A stretch of DNA of 64,000 nucleotides, taken from the NCBI GenBank assembly GCA_009760855.2, contig WPIO01000069.1, positions 1,539,501 to 1,603,500 of the forward strand. Direction: 5' to 3'. The notes beneath the pieces were generated by a model. It worked only from the letters and a program-made list of their open reading frames with translations. It made no database searches and had not been told where the DNA came from. The DNA is from Cristatella mucedo (lineage: Eukaryota; Bryozoa; Phylactolaemata; Cristatellidae). A program made the position numbers and the translations under genes. This document shows, piece after piece, positions 23,516-34,112 of the stretch; positions within the stretch are counted from its first letter, which is position 1; each line of letters opens with the position of its first letter.

Positions 23516-24964
23516 TATGCATAAGAATAACGTCTCACACTCTGTTAATTCTTACTCTGTTAATCAGACTTTAAGCATCCCCCTGGGAATACTTGAACTA
23601 CCTCCAGGAACTATGTTAAATCGGGTCTTTCGCTTCAGCTGGCGATATCCAACAAGAATCTTACTAGCATCCGTAAACTTCCCAAATCAAATCGATAATA
23701 GTTTGCCAGCCGAAGACATCTCCAACCAGCGAAGAAAGGGAACTGGCTTAGCCCAAACTTGTGCTCAGCCGCTATGATTGCATTCCGATCAACCCTACGT
23801 CACCGACGATATTGAATGGTTGGGCCAGCCATATGTAGCCCAGAAACTCAATTAGCTAACTCAATTTGTTGATGAGACAGCAAGCACATTACTACTACGC
23901 TTTTTCCATACTTGGTTGAAAATTAGAATATGTATTCCTAATATTAAGCCATACGGAGAACTTATTCTTTTTCTAGCCAGTATAAATAGGGTTTAGAGGA
24001 ATTTGCTTATGCGACTCGTATATGCAAGTTGCGAAAAGTGCCAGTTATGATGCAACTTTCTCAACTCCAGCTTTTCACAATAAACCATTCAAGAATACTT
24101 TCGTCATGCTGCAGATCCTCAAGTCAGCACTACAACCTAAGGCGTCAGTAGTCGCCGATATCTACTTCCGGCAATTCTCATCGAAGACTTTAAAATATGC
24201 ATAGCTAGCTATGCAAATGCATATTCAAAGCTTCAAATACAGCAATTGTTGTATTGTGATAATGCATACGTAACTATTCAGCACATTTAGCTATCTTTTT
24301 ATCAGGATGTGGTCATTTGGATCGCTAAAACCGTATACCAATAATTATATAGATAACATGTTTATTTTTTATTGGAAATGCCTATTTTACCATTCTCATC
24401 TCAAAAAAAGAAAACTCTGTTTTTCCTAACCAAAAATCTAATTGCAAATTATTGCCGTGGGTTGACTTTGGCAGCTTCTGCCATTGCTTGAATTCGGCAA
24501 TCCAAAATTGTCTGCTACATTACTCAAAACGACTAGGTGAATATTTAATTTGAGCACCTCCGAAAGGCTAAGACCTAGAATGTTAACATCTTTATAGTTG
24601 TGCTTGTAGTTTCAAGCTTGATGCACTTTCGGCTCATAACAAGCTTCTGATTCAAATTGTGGCAAAGACTAAGAATGCAACATATTAGCTTTGAAAAACC
24701 TCATACGCTAAAACTTCTCTGACTTAATTATGTAACTGTGAGCGTATGAGTTATTTATTACTACTGCATGAGTTTACTGCTAACGTGTACGAACTATTTT
24801 CCGGTTGCATTATTGTTGAAATATTTGGCACTACTAAAGAGATATATTTTTAGTTATTACAGTACATGCAAGCAGCAGGTGTAAAGCGATGCACGTGTTT
24901 TTGTGTGTTTACCTCGGCACTCTCAGCACTCTTTTTAAAGTCGTCGGCTTAAGCTCTGCCTCAC
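23516..24964. other. Presumed intron, nothing recognised
   Basis: No exon or repeat family was recognised. The plus-strand opening at 23517-23777 has no identifiable motif. Confidence 0.35.
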
Positions 24965-25375
24965 CTTCAATTACATGGAGAGCTCTCACGGACCCTTGAC
25001 CCCCTCTTACATAGGAAGTCGGCGTAACGAACGAGCCAAGGTAAGCTCCATCATAGTCCCATGTGATTCGGTGTGAAATAAACTTAAAGAAGATATCGTA
25101 TATTGTCCTGCCACTGTTCGTATTCGAACGGCAGCCGATTCTAGGTACAGTGAGAAAAAGATTCTTCCTGTTGGCCATGTTTGAACAGCGACATATTCTT
25201 TCGTTCGATGATGCACCGCTTTCTTGGTCGTAAACGTCGCAAGTAAAGAGAACTTGCTGCTCTGGCATGTGCCGTACGAACCAAAACGATTTGGGTAAAT
25301 CAATTCCATATACATGCAAATCGACCGTAGCTCGGTTTCCTTTAACCACGATTGAATACGGTTCGTATAACGGAC
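24965..25375 (-). CDS. Ig V-like domain exon (first visible), phase 1-1
   Basis: Most upstream Ig-like exon of the presumed minus-strand receptor gene. The acceptor is ATATTTCGAAAG|GTCC (weak pyrimidine tract). I place the donor at ATTGAAG|GTGAGG because it gives 411 bp, 137 codons, phase 1 at both ends and the same length as the exon at 15522-15932; the frame stays open to 24913, so a later GTAAAC donor in phase 2 is the alternative. The F-strand motif reads WDYDGAYLGS: the D-G-Y 'tyrosine corner' is kept but the cysteine position holds glycine. The B strand (TVDLHVYG) also lacks cysteine. Other cysteines (FTCDV, ICRC, IGC) may form non-standard disulphides. The block order and DLP motif match the exon at 15522, so both are one domain type. 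Function beyond a cell-surface or secreted Ig protein is unknown. Confidence 0.62.
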
Positions 25376-25484
25376 CTTTCGAAATATAAGAGTTACTGTA
25401 ATGTGTTTATTTGCTAAGCAAACAATTCAATAAAGTTTCGCAGCACATTTTAGGCGCTCATTTGTTATGGGGATCCTAGCTTAG

Positions 25485-25630
25485 CTTAGCTGTGTCTGAA
25501 TGCAACGGGATAAGGTGATCTCTCGCCACAACCAACGTCATGGGTTTTAATCCTGCCATGGGCAAAGTTGTATTGCCAAGTGCAAGCGGCGTGATAGCTG
25601 TTAAAGCTTCTCGGACGCTGACGAAATGAG
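25485..25630 (+). mobile_element. SINE-1 copy, diverged
   Basis: It has an A-box-like GGGATAAGGTGATCTC, the spacer CGCCACAACCAACGTC (compare CGCCCCAACCAATGTC in the copy at 40238), a B-box-like ATGGGTTTTAATCCTG, and a tail GTGCAAGCGGCGTGATAGC echoing the LINE-A tail. No gene is near on this strand. Confidence 0.55.
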
Positions 25631-26524
25631 ACTGCTCAATAAGCTAATATTTTTAATGCGACCGCTACTCAGGCAAATTGCTAAGAAACTAAACTACCGA
25701 CACCTAATTGTGCTTTATTAGAAGTTACACATGCTAAAGTCACTGAGGTAATTCTCACCGAGTGCCGTAATGATATTTAAAGTAACATGGTTGATGGACA
25801 ATTAAAATGAGTTTCTCGTGAGAAGTGTGTGGAAGACAATTAGATAACAGTCAATCAACCTGCTATAAATACTCTAGCAATTTAATTGAACACTGCCTGA
25901 AATGCCTGTGCCTGTAATCTGAATAGAATGCACGAATGCTTGCTCGCAAGTGTTCATTAGGATGGCACTAAAGTGCCTTCTAGTGCAATTGCTCGTACTT
26001 GTGTAACCGGCATAATACTAACGTTCTTTCCCATGTGCGTCTAAGTATGCTCGTTTCTTCTGGGGATGGCTCTGACTTTAAAAGGTATTGCGGAGCGCCT
26101 GGAATAAGATTTAGATTTGTTTGCCAACAACGCAGCAACCTTGTGAGTATTGGAAAGCTAACTATTACTGATCATGTCATATGCGTTAAAGTAAATACTC
26201 GTTTTTTTCTGCATTGATGATTCATAGCTATATCAGTTTGGCTGCTGTGCAATTTCCATAATCTCTCGGTTGAAATATCTGTGGCCGTCCCCAGAAAATC
26301 TATTTTTTTTTGCTTTTATTGATCAAGCTCATACCCGATGAATCGCCTCACTCCCAACCAAACCTTTAAATCCAATTAGCCAATTTTTCTAGCACACAAA
26401 TTCAATTTATGGAAAGGTAAAACGATTTTCCTTCACAAGAGCACCATTAAAAGGCCTTTCTTTAATGCGAATGCGTACTTTAGATATGCATTTCTTCGAA
26501 TGCAATTTATAGGAATAAGAAGTA

Positions 26525-26730
26525 GGTCTACAATATTACGTCGCATACACGGTGCCAGCATTCATAAGCACACAAACGAAACAACCCAAGACACATTAAA
26601 TGCTGCAAGGTAGTCGTGTATTTCTAGCTTATAGAATTGTTGTCAATTCAGGGAAGTCCTGACTGCATTCAGTAATGGGCTGCTTGCTTTGGGAGCACGC
26701 AGGCTAAAGTCATTTTATCGAATATATTTG
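26525..26730 (-). mobile_element. Old LINE-A 3' fragment
   Basis: CGGTGCCAGCATTCATAAGC, CACATTAAATGCTGC and GGGAGCACGCAGGCTAAAG align in order with the complement of the LINE-A 3' coding end and UTR (GTGTCAGCACGCATAAGC, CCACTAAATGCTGTCC, GGGAGCATACGAGCTAAATG). The terminal tail is missing. Confidence 0.65.
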
Positions 26731-27289
26731 CGGTTGATACAACATTTAGCTAAAAGCTTTGATTAAACAAAGCTGGCGCCTTGCATGGTATGTTGGTGGT
26801 TTTGATATACAAGATGAAGCAAGAACTAAAAGCGACCTAAAAGTGGGTGTCTTAACCTTTAAGATTATGCTCTGCTTGATTGGGAGCAGTTACATTAGGG
26901 CAAGAAATGGCGTTATGCAAAAACTGAGAGGCTCGCGAAACATCCTCGTTAATACACCACATCTAAAAGATCCTCTAAAATAAATTAATTTGACTAGTTG
27001 TATCCAAAACCTTTGGAACTTACAGCCAACCTCTAGAGGCGATGTTCTCTATAAGATAAAGTAGATAAATAGTTGTTTAATATGATGAGATATTTAGGCT
27101 TCAAAAATGTAGACAACCGTAGTAAATCTATGTAATATTCTATCTTAATCTTAAGGGACAGTCTCTAAGTTGAACTTGCATCAATTCACAACTCTAGTGT
27201 TAGCCTCACCATTAGAGACCCATGAGACTGTACTCTTCATACTATTGTGTTTTACAATGCCTGTGCTGTCTTTGCTGCAGATGACCCAG

Positions 27290-27345
27290 CAGTAATAATA
27301 ATGATAATAAATAATAATAATAATATTGCACTTCATAAAGCTTAA
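27290..27345 (-). mobile_element. LINE-A tail stub
   Basis: AATAATAATAATAATATTGC followed by ACTTCATAAAGCTT matches the reversed LINE-A terminus, and the match then stops. This may be an extremely truncated insertion. Confidence 0.55.
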
Positions 27346-28044
27346 CACTGGTCTGTTTGAAATCTGGTCTCTGGAATTTGTTAATTAGTTCCAAGGAGTC
27401 ATAATAACTCAATGTTTTTAGTTCGTTTCCTTTGCTTTTGGCAAGTCAGGTTTGATAGATTTGTATTATCAAAAATAGTATACACTTTAAAATGATGCTC
27501 ATTGGTTATATTGGATTTCATCTGGTTTGCTTGATGCATTAATTTATAAATTTTGTTCTCTTATTTCTTTCTTACGATAAACCATTTTATCAGCTAATAT
27601 AGAGTTTTGTATATCAACAAATCTTATTTTATTAACAAGGTCGAGTTATCTCATATATTTTTCTCAAATATTCTGATACATCTGTGAGATTCTCCACAAA
27701 GTAGCAGCTGCTACCTCTAAGTAAATTATTACAAAAGTGCTATGACCCTTACTTCGCAAGCTAGCCTTGATATCAGGATCAAACGTGGCTCCACGTGTGT
27801 CTTGCTAGTCACCCACAGACAATCCGAGATAATGGTTTAAATTCAAAGAAAATACACACCATGTGGAAGAACAAGATATTTTGTAATGATCATATTTTAA
27901 TTAGTTGGTTCTGTATCAATTGAATGTAGGATTTCCCCAAGAAGAATGTACATACGCTTTAATCTTTAAAAATGCAATCAGCGAAAACACCTGTAGCACA
28001 CAATGGTGAGGAGAGAGTTTCAGTTTCATTAGTCACAATTAATG

Positions 28045-29075
28045 ATTAATTAATAATAATGATAGTAATAATAATGCACTTGATAAAGCGCCCTTAGAGA
28101 ACTCAATCTCATCATAGGTGCTCATCATTTGCTGCAAAAGGAAACTCTATTAAATCGTGAATAATATCATGCTTGATAAACAGCATGAACAACGTGGTTA
28201 AGGGTGACATGCACAGGGTCAGCAAGCAATGTGGTTAGTGGCAGCATTGACAGTATTGTCGGCACACATTAGCTCATGAAGGACGAATCACAGTAACCCA
28301 CTAAATGCCGTCCTAAATAGGTGTGTTTTAGGTTCTTTTTAAACGTTGTCGACTCAGGCGACGTTCTGACACAAGTCGCGAGCGAGCTCCAGGCTTTGGG
28401 AGCATACGAACAAATGCACGGTCTCCAAAGGGTTTGAGGTTTGTAAGAGTTAGTGATAAACTGCTGGATTCCGAAAAGCGGGAGGTACGATGCTTGGCTT
28501 GGTGGGGGAGTAGATCTGAGAGATAGGCAGGAGCCAAAGAATGAAGTGACCTAAGCGTGAGCTTAAAAACTTTGAAGTCTATCTATTGCTTAACTGGTAG
28601 CCAGTGCAGGTCGGCGAGAAGTGGTTTGATGTGGCAACTGAGTCTTTCACGACAGACAAGCCTAGCTGCAGTGTTTCGCACAAGCTGCATTCGCCTTATA
28701 GCATATGCCGGTAGGCCACTAAGATGGAGCTACAATAGTCAAGTCGAGATCTCACAAATGCATGGACCAATTTAGACGTGGTATCTTATCTATGCAAGCC
28801 CGAATTCTAGCAACGTTATGTAGCTGAAAGTAACCAGATTTGACTGTGGAGCTGATGTGGTCGTCTAGGGAGTGGTCACTTTGGAACATGACACCTAGAT
28901 TTAGAGCTGATTCAATGGGAGATATGCTGGCAGAGCCACTTTTGAGCATCAGCCTTTCCAATTTCTGATTCACACAGGGTTTGCTCATAACTAGTATGTT
29001 AGTTGTATCATCGTTTAGTTTTCGAATATTCGCTCCCATCCATGTGCGGACATTGTCTGAAATTGACTGACAACG
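28045..29075 (-). mobile_element. LINE-A copy, 5'-truncated
   Basis: It starts at the reversed (ATT)n tail and extends to the complement of the NVRTWMGANIRKLNDDTT segment of RT. The C-terminal RT part is readable in pieces (HQAKHRTSRFSESSSL, MSKPCVNQKLERLMLKSGSA) with frameshifts and stops. It lies head to head with the plus-strand copy at 29655-30605. Confidence 0.88.
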
Positions 29076-29654
29076 TCTTGAGCTCAACGGAAGGTGACGT
29101 TGATGACAAATAGAATGTTTTTTTAATGTTTCAGCACCTAAACTAAGGTCTTGTTATGATCTGATTGACTTGGTGAGATACCTTGACATGCCCATATAGT
29201 CGGCGGAAGTTCTTTATGCTACATTACACGATAAGAGTTTGATTTTGTCGGGCACAATATTTTCGCTGTATCGGCATATAAAATAACTGTGTTTTCATTC
29301 ATTAAAAAAAACAATTGACTTATTTATAGCAGAACTGTCAAAGATCTAGTTAATCAAATGGAAAATGCCCAAATCCGATCGAGTGTGTTTCTTTGCCGAT
29401 TTATCAAACCTCAGTTTAACGGAAGTTTTGCTTCGGATAAAGAATCGACATTTTTTCATTGTTGGTTTAGCGTTATGTACAGGCGAGAGTGGCCTGCGGA
29501 AACTTAAGAAGAGATTTTACAAAATCAATTATTTTGAACACCAGCGACAGAAATTAAGAGCGTTAATGGCCGCTGGCCAACTGTTTGGACTTTAAAGTAG
29601 CCAAACCAAGGATTCCGGGTTAAGACCTTGGGATAGTCGCCGGCTGACCTGATT
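29076..29654. other. Spacer between head-to-head LINE-A copies
   Basis: AT-rich. The 76-codon plus-strand opening at 29365-29595 has no recognisable motif and no splice-site context, so it is not called as a gene. Confidence 0.35.
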
Positions 29655-30605
29655 GCCGAAAGAAAAACTTGGCAGAAGGATTCGGAAAGTGGAAAAGCTG
29701 CAGCCCAAAATCGGCTCTGCCTGCGTATCTTCTGTTGAATCTGTGCGAAATCTAGGAATCATGTTCCAAAGTGCCGTTTCGTTTGATGTCCACGTCAGCT
29801 CCAGAGACGATTGTGCCTACTTTCAGGTACACAATATTGCCAACTTTCGGGCTCGTTAAGACATGGATACTACGTCTAAGTAGGTCCATGTGTTTCTCAA
29901 ATCCCGTCTTGACTGACTGCTTGCTTGAATACCGGGATGTGCGATCAGACGCTTACAGCTGGTTCAAAACTCTGCAGCAAGGCTTCTCAGTCGTGAATGT
30001 GGCAGTTGCCATATCACACCACACCTAGCCAGCCTGAACTGCTATCAGTCCAGCAGCCGACCGACTTCAAGGTTTTGCTGCTTACTTTTATGTTCCTTCA
30101 TGCTTTGGCTTCAATCTATTCCTCAGATCTACTCCCCCACCAAGCTAGACATCCTAATAGCCGCTTTTCGGAATCCAGATGTTCATAAGTGACATCTCAT
30201 ACTGACCTCAAATTCTTTGTAGATCGTGCCTTTAGTTAGTATGCTCCTAAAGATTGGAACTCACTCCCGACTTGCTTCAGAACATCCCCTGACTTGACCA
30301 CATTCAAAATGAGCTAAGAAAGGCAACTATTTAGGACAGCCTTTAGTTGATCCCTGCGATTGGTCCTTCGTGAGCTTATGTGTGCTGACACTGTGCCAGT
30401 TGCCACTACCAAGCTTGAATGCCAACCCTGTGCCTGTCACTACTAATCGAGTTATTCATGTTGTTAATCACGCGTGATAGCCCTTACCATTCAATTGTGT
30501 TTCTCTTTGCAGCGAATTTAAAGCACCAAGAAAGAGCTTAAGTCACCTAACAGAGCTGTATAAACAGAGCTGTATCATGTGCACTAAAATTACTATTAAT
30601 ATTAT
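29655..30605 (+). mobile_element. LINE-A copy, 5'-truncated
   Basis: It runs from the KLQPKIGSACVSSVESVRNL segment of RT to the 3' tail (GAATTTAAAGCACCAAG...) and a degraded (ATT)n. At least three frames are needed to follow the protein, so it is inactive. Confidence 0.86.
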
Positions 30606-30896
30606 CCCAAACCCATTTGGCATCATTGAGTGACACTTTCAGGGAGCTTCATGTAGACACCAAGAATGTTCTACCTCCAGAAAGTATTGCTTCCTCCCAA
30701 GGACAAAGATTTGAATACGAAAATCCATGTTGATCCTCGATTTTGGAAACTTTAAGTACTCACAAAAAGCTTTTCTGGGTCACACTAAAACGATAATAAA
30801 CTCTAGCATTTTCATTTCATCACATCTGAAAGGACTCTCGAAAAACACGGCTTTCATAAAAAATATTACAGATAATAATGCTATGTGTGGTCTGAG

Positions 30897-31189
30897 TATA
30901 TGCAGGCCGGTACCACTCGTGTCCTAAACAGCTGGTGGGAGCACCCTCGAGATGGGCCTGTGCTGTTGTCGGCTTTTAATGAGGCGTTAACACAGGCCGA
31001 TAACCCTCTGGTGAACAGATGGTGGATTCACCATCGGGGTCAGCCAAGGCACAGGCGGAGTCAAGGAGAGGGGACTCGAGAGGGAGAGAGGGGCGAGTGA
31101 AGTCGTGCTCCCTCTGCTCTGTGAGTAGTAGAATAAACTGTTGGTGTTTGTTCTGTGTGGGCGTACTTCGTGCAAGACGAATCAAAGCA
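30897..31189 (+). mobile_element. Solo LTR of LTR-1
   Basis: It begins TATATGCAGGCCGG, carries ATGGTGGATTCACCAT and the poly(A) signal in GTAGAATAAACTGTTGGTG, and ends near CAAGACGAATCAAAGCA. The order of motifs matches both LTRs at 17038-19545 in opposite orientation. There is no interior sequence, so it probably formed by LTR-LTR recombination. No clear target duplication was seen. Confidence 0.65.
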
Positions 31190-31194
31190 CACTA

Positions 31195-31300
31195 CAATAG
31201 ATTTTACAAAATACTCGGAGAACTCAAATCTTTTTGTAGGCCCTTTGCAATTGCTGCAACAAAAGAGCCATCGCATGAGCGAATGAGATGCTGCAATAGA
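31195..31300 (-). mobile_element. Old LINE-A 3' tail relic
   Basis: CTCGGAGAACTCAAATC, then GTAGGCCCTTTGCAATTGC and TGCAACAAAAGAG, align with the reversed LINE-A tail. It directly abuts the solo LTR. Confidence 0.55.
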
Positions 31301-31499
31301 AGGATTTAGAGAGCTGTCTTTGTAATAATAAATTCGTAGACTATGCATGAATCGTTCGGAACCTGATTCCTCTATACACTCACTTTGCAATAGAATGAGT
31401 CCTAAGGTAAATTCTATAATTTCTCACCGTAATTATTGATTTCAAAGTTTAAAACATTTAGTGATTGAGGCAGTGACCGTTTCTTCGGGACCTCTGTGT

Positions 31500-34112
31500 A
31501 AAGCATTGGTACCCTCACTGATGTGATGAACATGACGATCAGGAGTGCTCTTGACAACCATACTCCAGTTAATTATATTCATGTTCAAAGTCATGGAGAT
31601 TCCTTTCGGTTTACAAACAAACTCCTAAAGATGAGCCAGGTTAAGCCCAGGATTGACCATTGTTTCAAGAAATCGGGGTCTGATGCACATTTAGTCAATT
31701 TCAAAGACTTCCTTCGAGTTTACACTCGAAAGCTCAAAAAACCCAGGGCTTCTTTTTTCATCCTAAAGCTGAATTCCTGCCAGTCGGACACTAGACAGCT
31801 TTATAGGACAGTCGATCATTAACTGGCCGATCCTGAAAGGGCCGGACTCCCCAGATATTAAGGACTTGGCCGAAAGGTTTTCAGTATAACCTCAAATCCT
31901 TTGTAGACCGTGCATTTAGTTCGTATACTCCCAAAGCTTGGAACTCCCTCCCGACCTGCGTCAGAACATCCCCTGACCTGACCACATTTAAAAGGAACTT
32001 ATAAACACACCTATTTAGGACAGCATTTAGTGGTTCCCTGTGATTCGTCCTTCACGTGCTTATGCGTGCTTACACTGTGCATGCTGCCACTAACCACATT
32101 TGCATGCTGACCCTGTGCATGTCACCCCTAACCATGTTATTCATCTTGTTTGTTTTTCAAGCATGATTTTACTTACCATTCATTTGCATTTCCCTTTGCA
32201 GCAAATGTAAAGCGCCTAGAAAGAGATTAAGTTCTCTGAAGGCGCTTCATCAAGTAAATTATAAAATTATTATCCTTTATTGAAAATATTGTGCACATTC
32301 GTGACTCCATTAGGTCCTCTTCGACTGAGGTAATCGCGGTTCCCCAACACGTGACCTTCTGTATAAGGTTCTCCGATGTTTCTGCAGGCGATGTGGGTAC
32401 CTTAAAAGGCTCAAGCAAGATGATTTCGTCTCATGAAGGCCCTATACCTCTATCTTTGTGGTCTTCACAGGCAGTACAACTTAGCCCTGCCATAACCAAG
32501 ATTGTAATGCTTCTTTGGAAAAAAGGGGTCGTCCCCAAGTCCTTCAAATCGGCAATCGTTGGACCTAAACTTAAAAAGCCATGATTACAGTCAGAGGTCT
32601 TTGCAACTATCGCCCTGTCGCCTTTCTTTCTTTCTTGTGAAATATTCTTGAAAAAATTGTTGCTAAGACGCTTGTTGAACATATTGAATAATGAAACGTC
32701 AGAAACATTTCAATCAGGATTCAAAAGGCGCACTCGACTGAAATTGCCCTCCTCCATGTTAACAATGACATTTGACGTGGCTACGACTACGGAAATGTCA
32801 CTGCCCTGGCTCTGCTAGATATGTCTGCTGCCATAGACACCGTTGATCCCGATGTTCTGCTTGAACGATTGGCAAAAACGATCAGTCAGGCATACAAAGC
32901 AGTGCCGTGGTTTAAATCGTACTGGTCTGATCGCGTTCAATCCGTGTCGTGTGGGGTCAGGTCTCACACGAGAAGGGTCACCTGTGGAGTCCCTCAAGGG
33001 TGTGTACTCGATCCCTTGCTGTTCTTCATTTATACACAACATCTGGGGACAGATATTAAGACCCACGGAATAGGGTGTCACTTTTATGCGGACGATACTC
33101 TGTTGCGATCTTCATCCAAACCATCAGAATATGCTGCTGCAACTGAAAAATCAAATGCTTAAATTACCAATATTCGATCTGGGAAATCGGAAAACTTCCT
33201 AAAATTAAATGAATACAAAACCAAACTAATACTCATAGGACACCCTAAGCGTTTGGCTGGATAAAAGGCTTTGCCCTTCTAATAGGTGATGCTGTTGTGA
33301 GACCATCACCACGTGCTAGAAACTTATGTGTCGTTTTCGACAACTGCCTCAATTTTAAAAGCTTCATTCGTAAGACTGTCTTCTGCAGCTAGCCATCACG
33401 TCCGATCTCTATTCAAGATTAGGAGCTGTCTTTCTCAGTGGCTTGCAAAAAAAACTAGCTCCTTAGTTCTGTCTCGGCTTGATTATAGCGATTCCCTATT
33501 GGCTGGGCTACCAAAAAACAATTAGGCCACTGTAGCTGACTATGAATTTGGCTGCAAGGCTAGTCTTCAAGTCCCAGAAGTTTGAGCACGTGTGTCCTTT
33601 GCTAAAAGAGCTAAGATGGATACCGGTTGACCGACGGATTCAGAGCAAGGTTCTTAAGCTGACCCACAAGGCCCGCCATGGCTTGGCTCCTTCGTACCTA
33701 GCTGAACTAATGTATCAGTTTCAGCCAGTTCGCACGCTCAGGTCCTCTGTGGACAACAATGCAGTGTCCCATTCCTCAGCTTAAAGACAGTTGGCGACAG
33801 AAGCTTTAGCTCTGCAGGTCCTAGACTGTGGAACTCGCTTTTACAACTCTTATTCTAAGACAACTACTCTTCTACTGCCGACTATGGCACATTCTTTTCA
33901 GCGATCCTGAGCTGCTACTTCCATGCCACTTACTACCTCAACTGCTCTCCTGACGCTGCTATACTTCCCACTTTCTCTTTGTTGCTTGAGACGAAGTCTG
34001 TTGTCGACCAAATGCATACCGAAAGCAGCTTAGGCTGTCAGGGTGCTATACAAAACTATACTGCGTAATACCCACATGGTTGTGGAGTTGCAGGCGGAGA
34101 TACATTACATTA
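31500..34112 (+). mobile_element. LINE-B copy, interrupted, tail to tail with the next
   Basis: A second L2/CR1-like family, distinct from LINE-A. Readable RT motifs are LLDMSAAIDTVDPDVLLERL (palm motif A), TCGVPQGCVLDPLLFFIY (motif B) and GCHFYADDTLL (catalytic YADD at 33085-33096), then RIQSKVLKLTHKARHGLAPS near the C-terminus. The N-terminal part is cut by a LINE-A insertion at 31888-32275. Frames shift several times, so it is inactive. The 3' end reads GGCGGAGATACATTACATTA and meets the tail of the minus-strand LINE-B at 34115 with almost no spacer. Confidence 0.85.
31888..32275 (+). mobile_element. LINE-A 3' fragment inside LINE-B
   Basis: From ACCTCAAATCCTTTGTAGAC to the tail GTAAAGCGCCTAGAAAGAG...GAAGGCGCTTCATCAAG and an AT-rich end. 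LINE-B reading before 31888 and after 32280 belongs to the same older element, so LINE-A inserted later. Confidence 0.86.

Larger units (their letters stand above)
25631..28044. other. Non-coding stretch with LINE-A relics
   Basis: No exon was recognised. Two LINE-A relics are described separately (26525-26730 and 27290-27345). This lies upstream, in gene sense, of the first visible Ig exon; no signal-peptide exon or promoter could be identified. Confidence 0.4.

Noticed and set aside
29365-29595. 76-codon plus-strand frame with a basic C-terminus
   Set aside because: No motif, no splice context, no homologue elsewhere in the window; the length is within chance expectation for AT-rich DNA.
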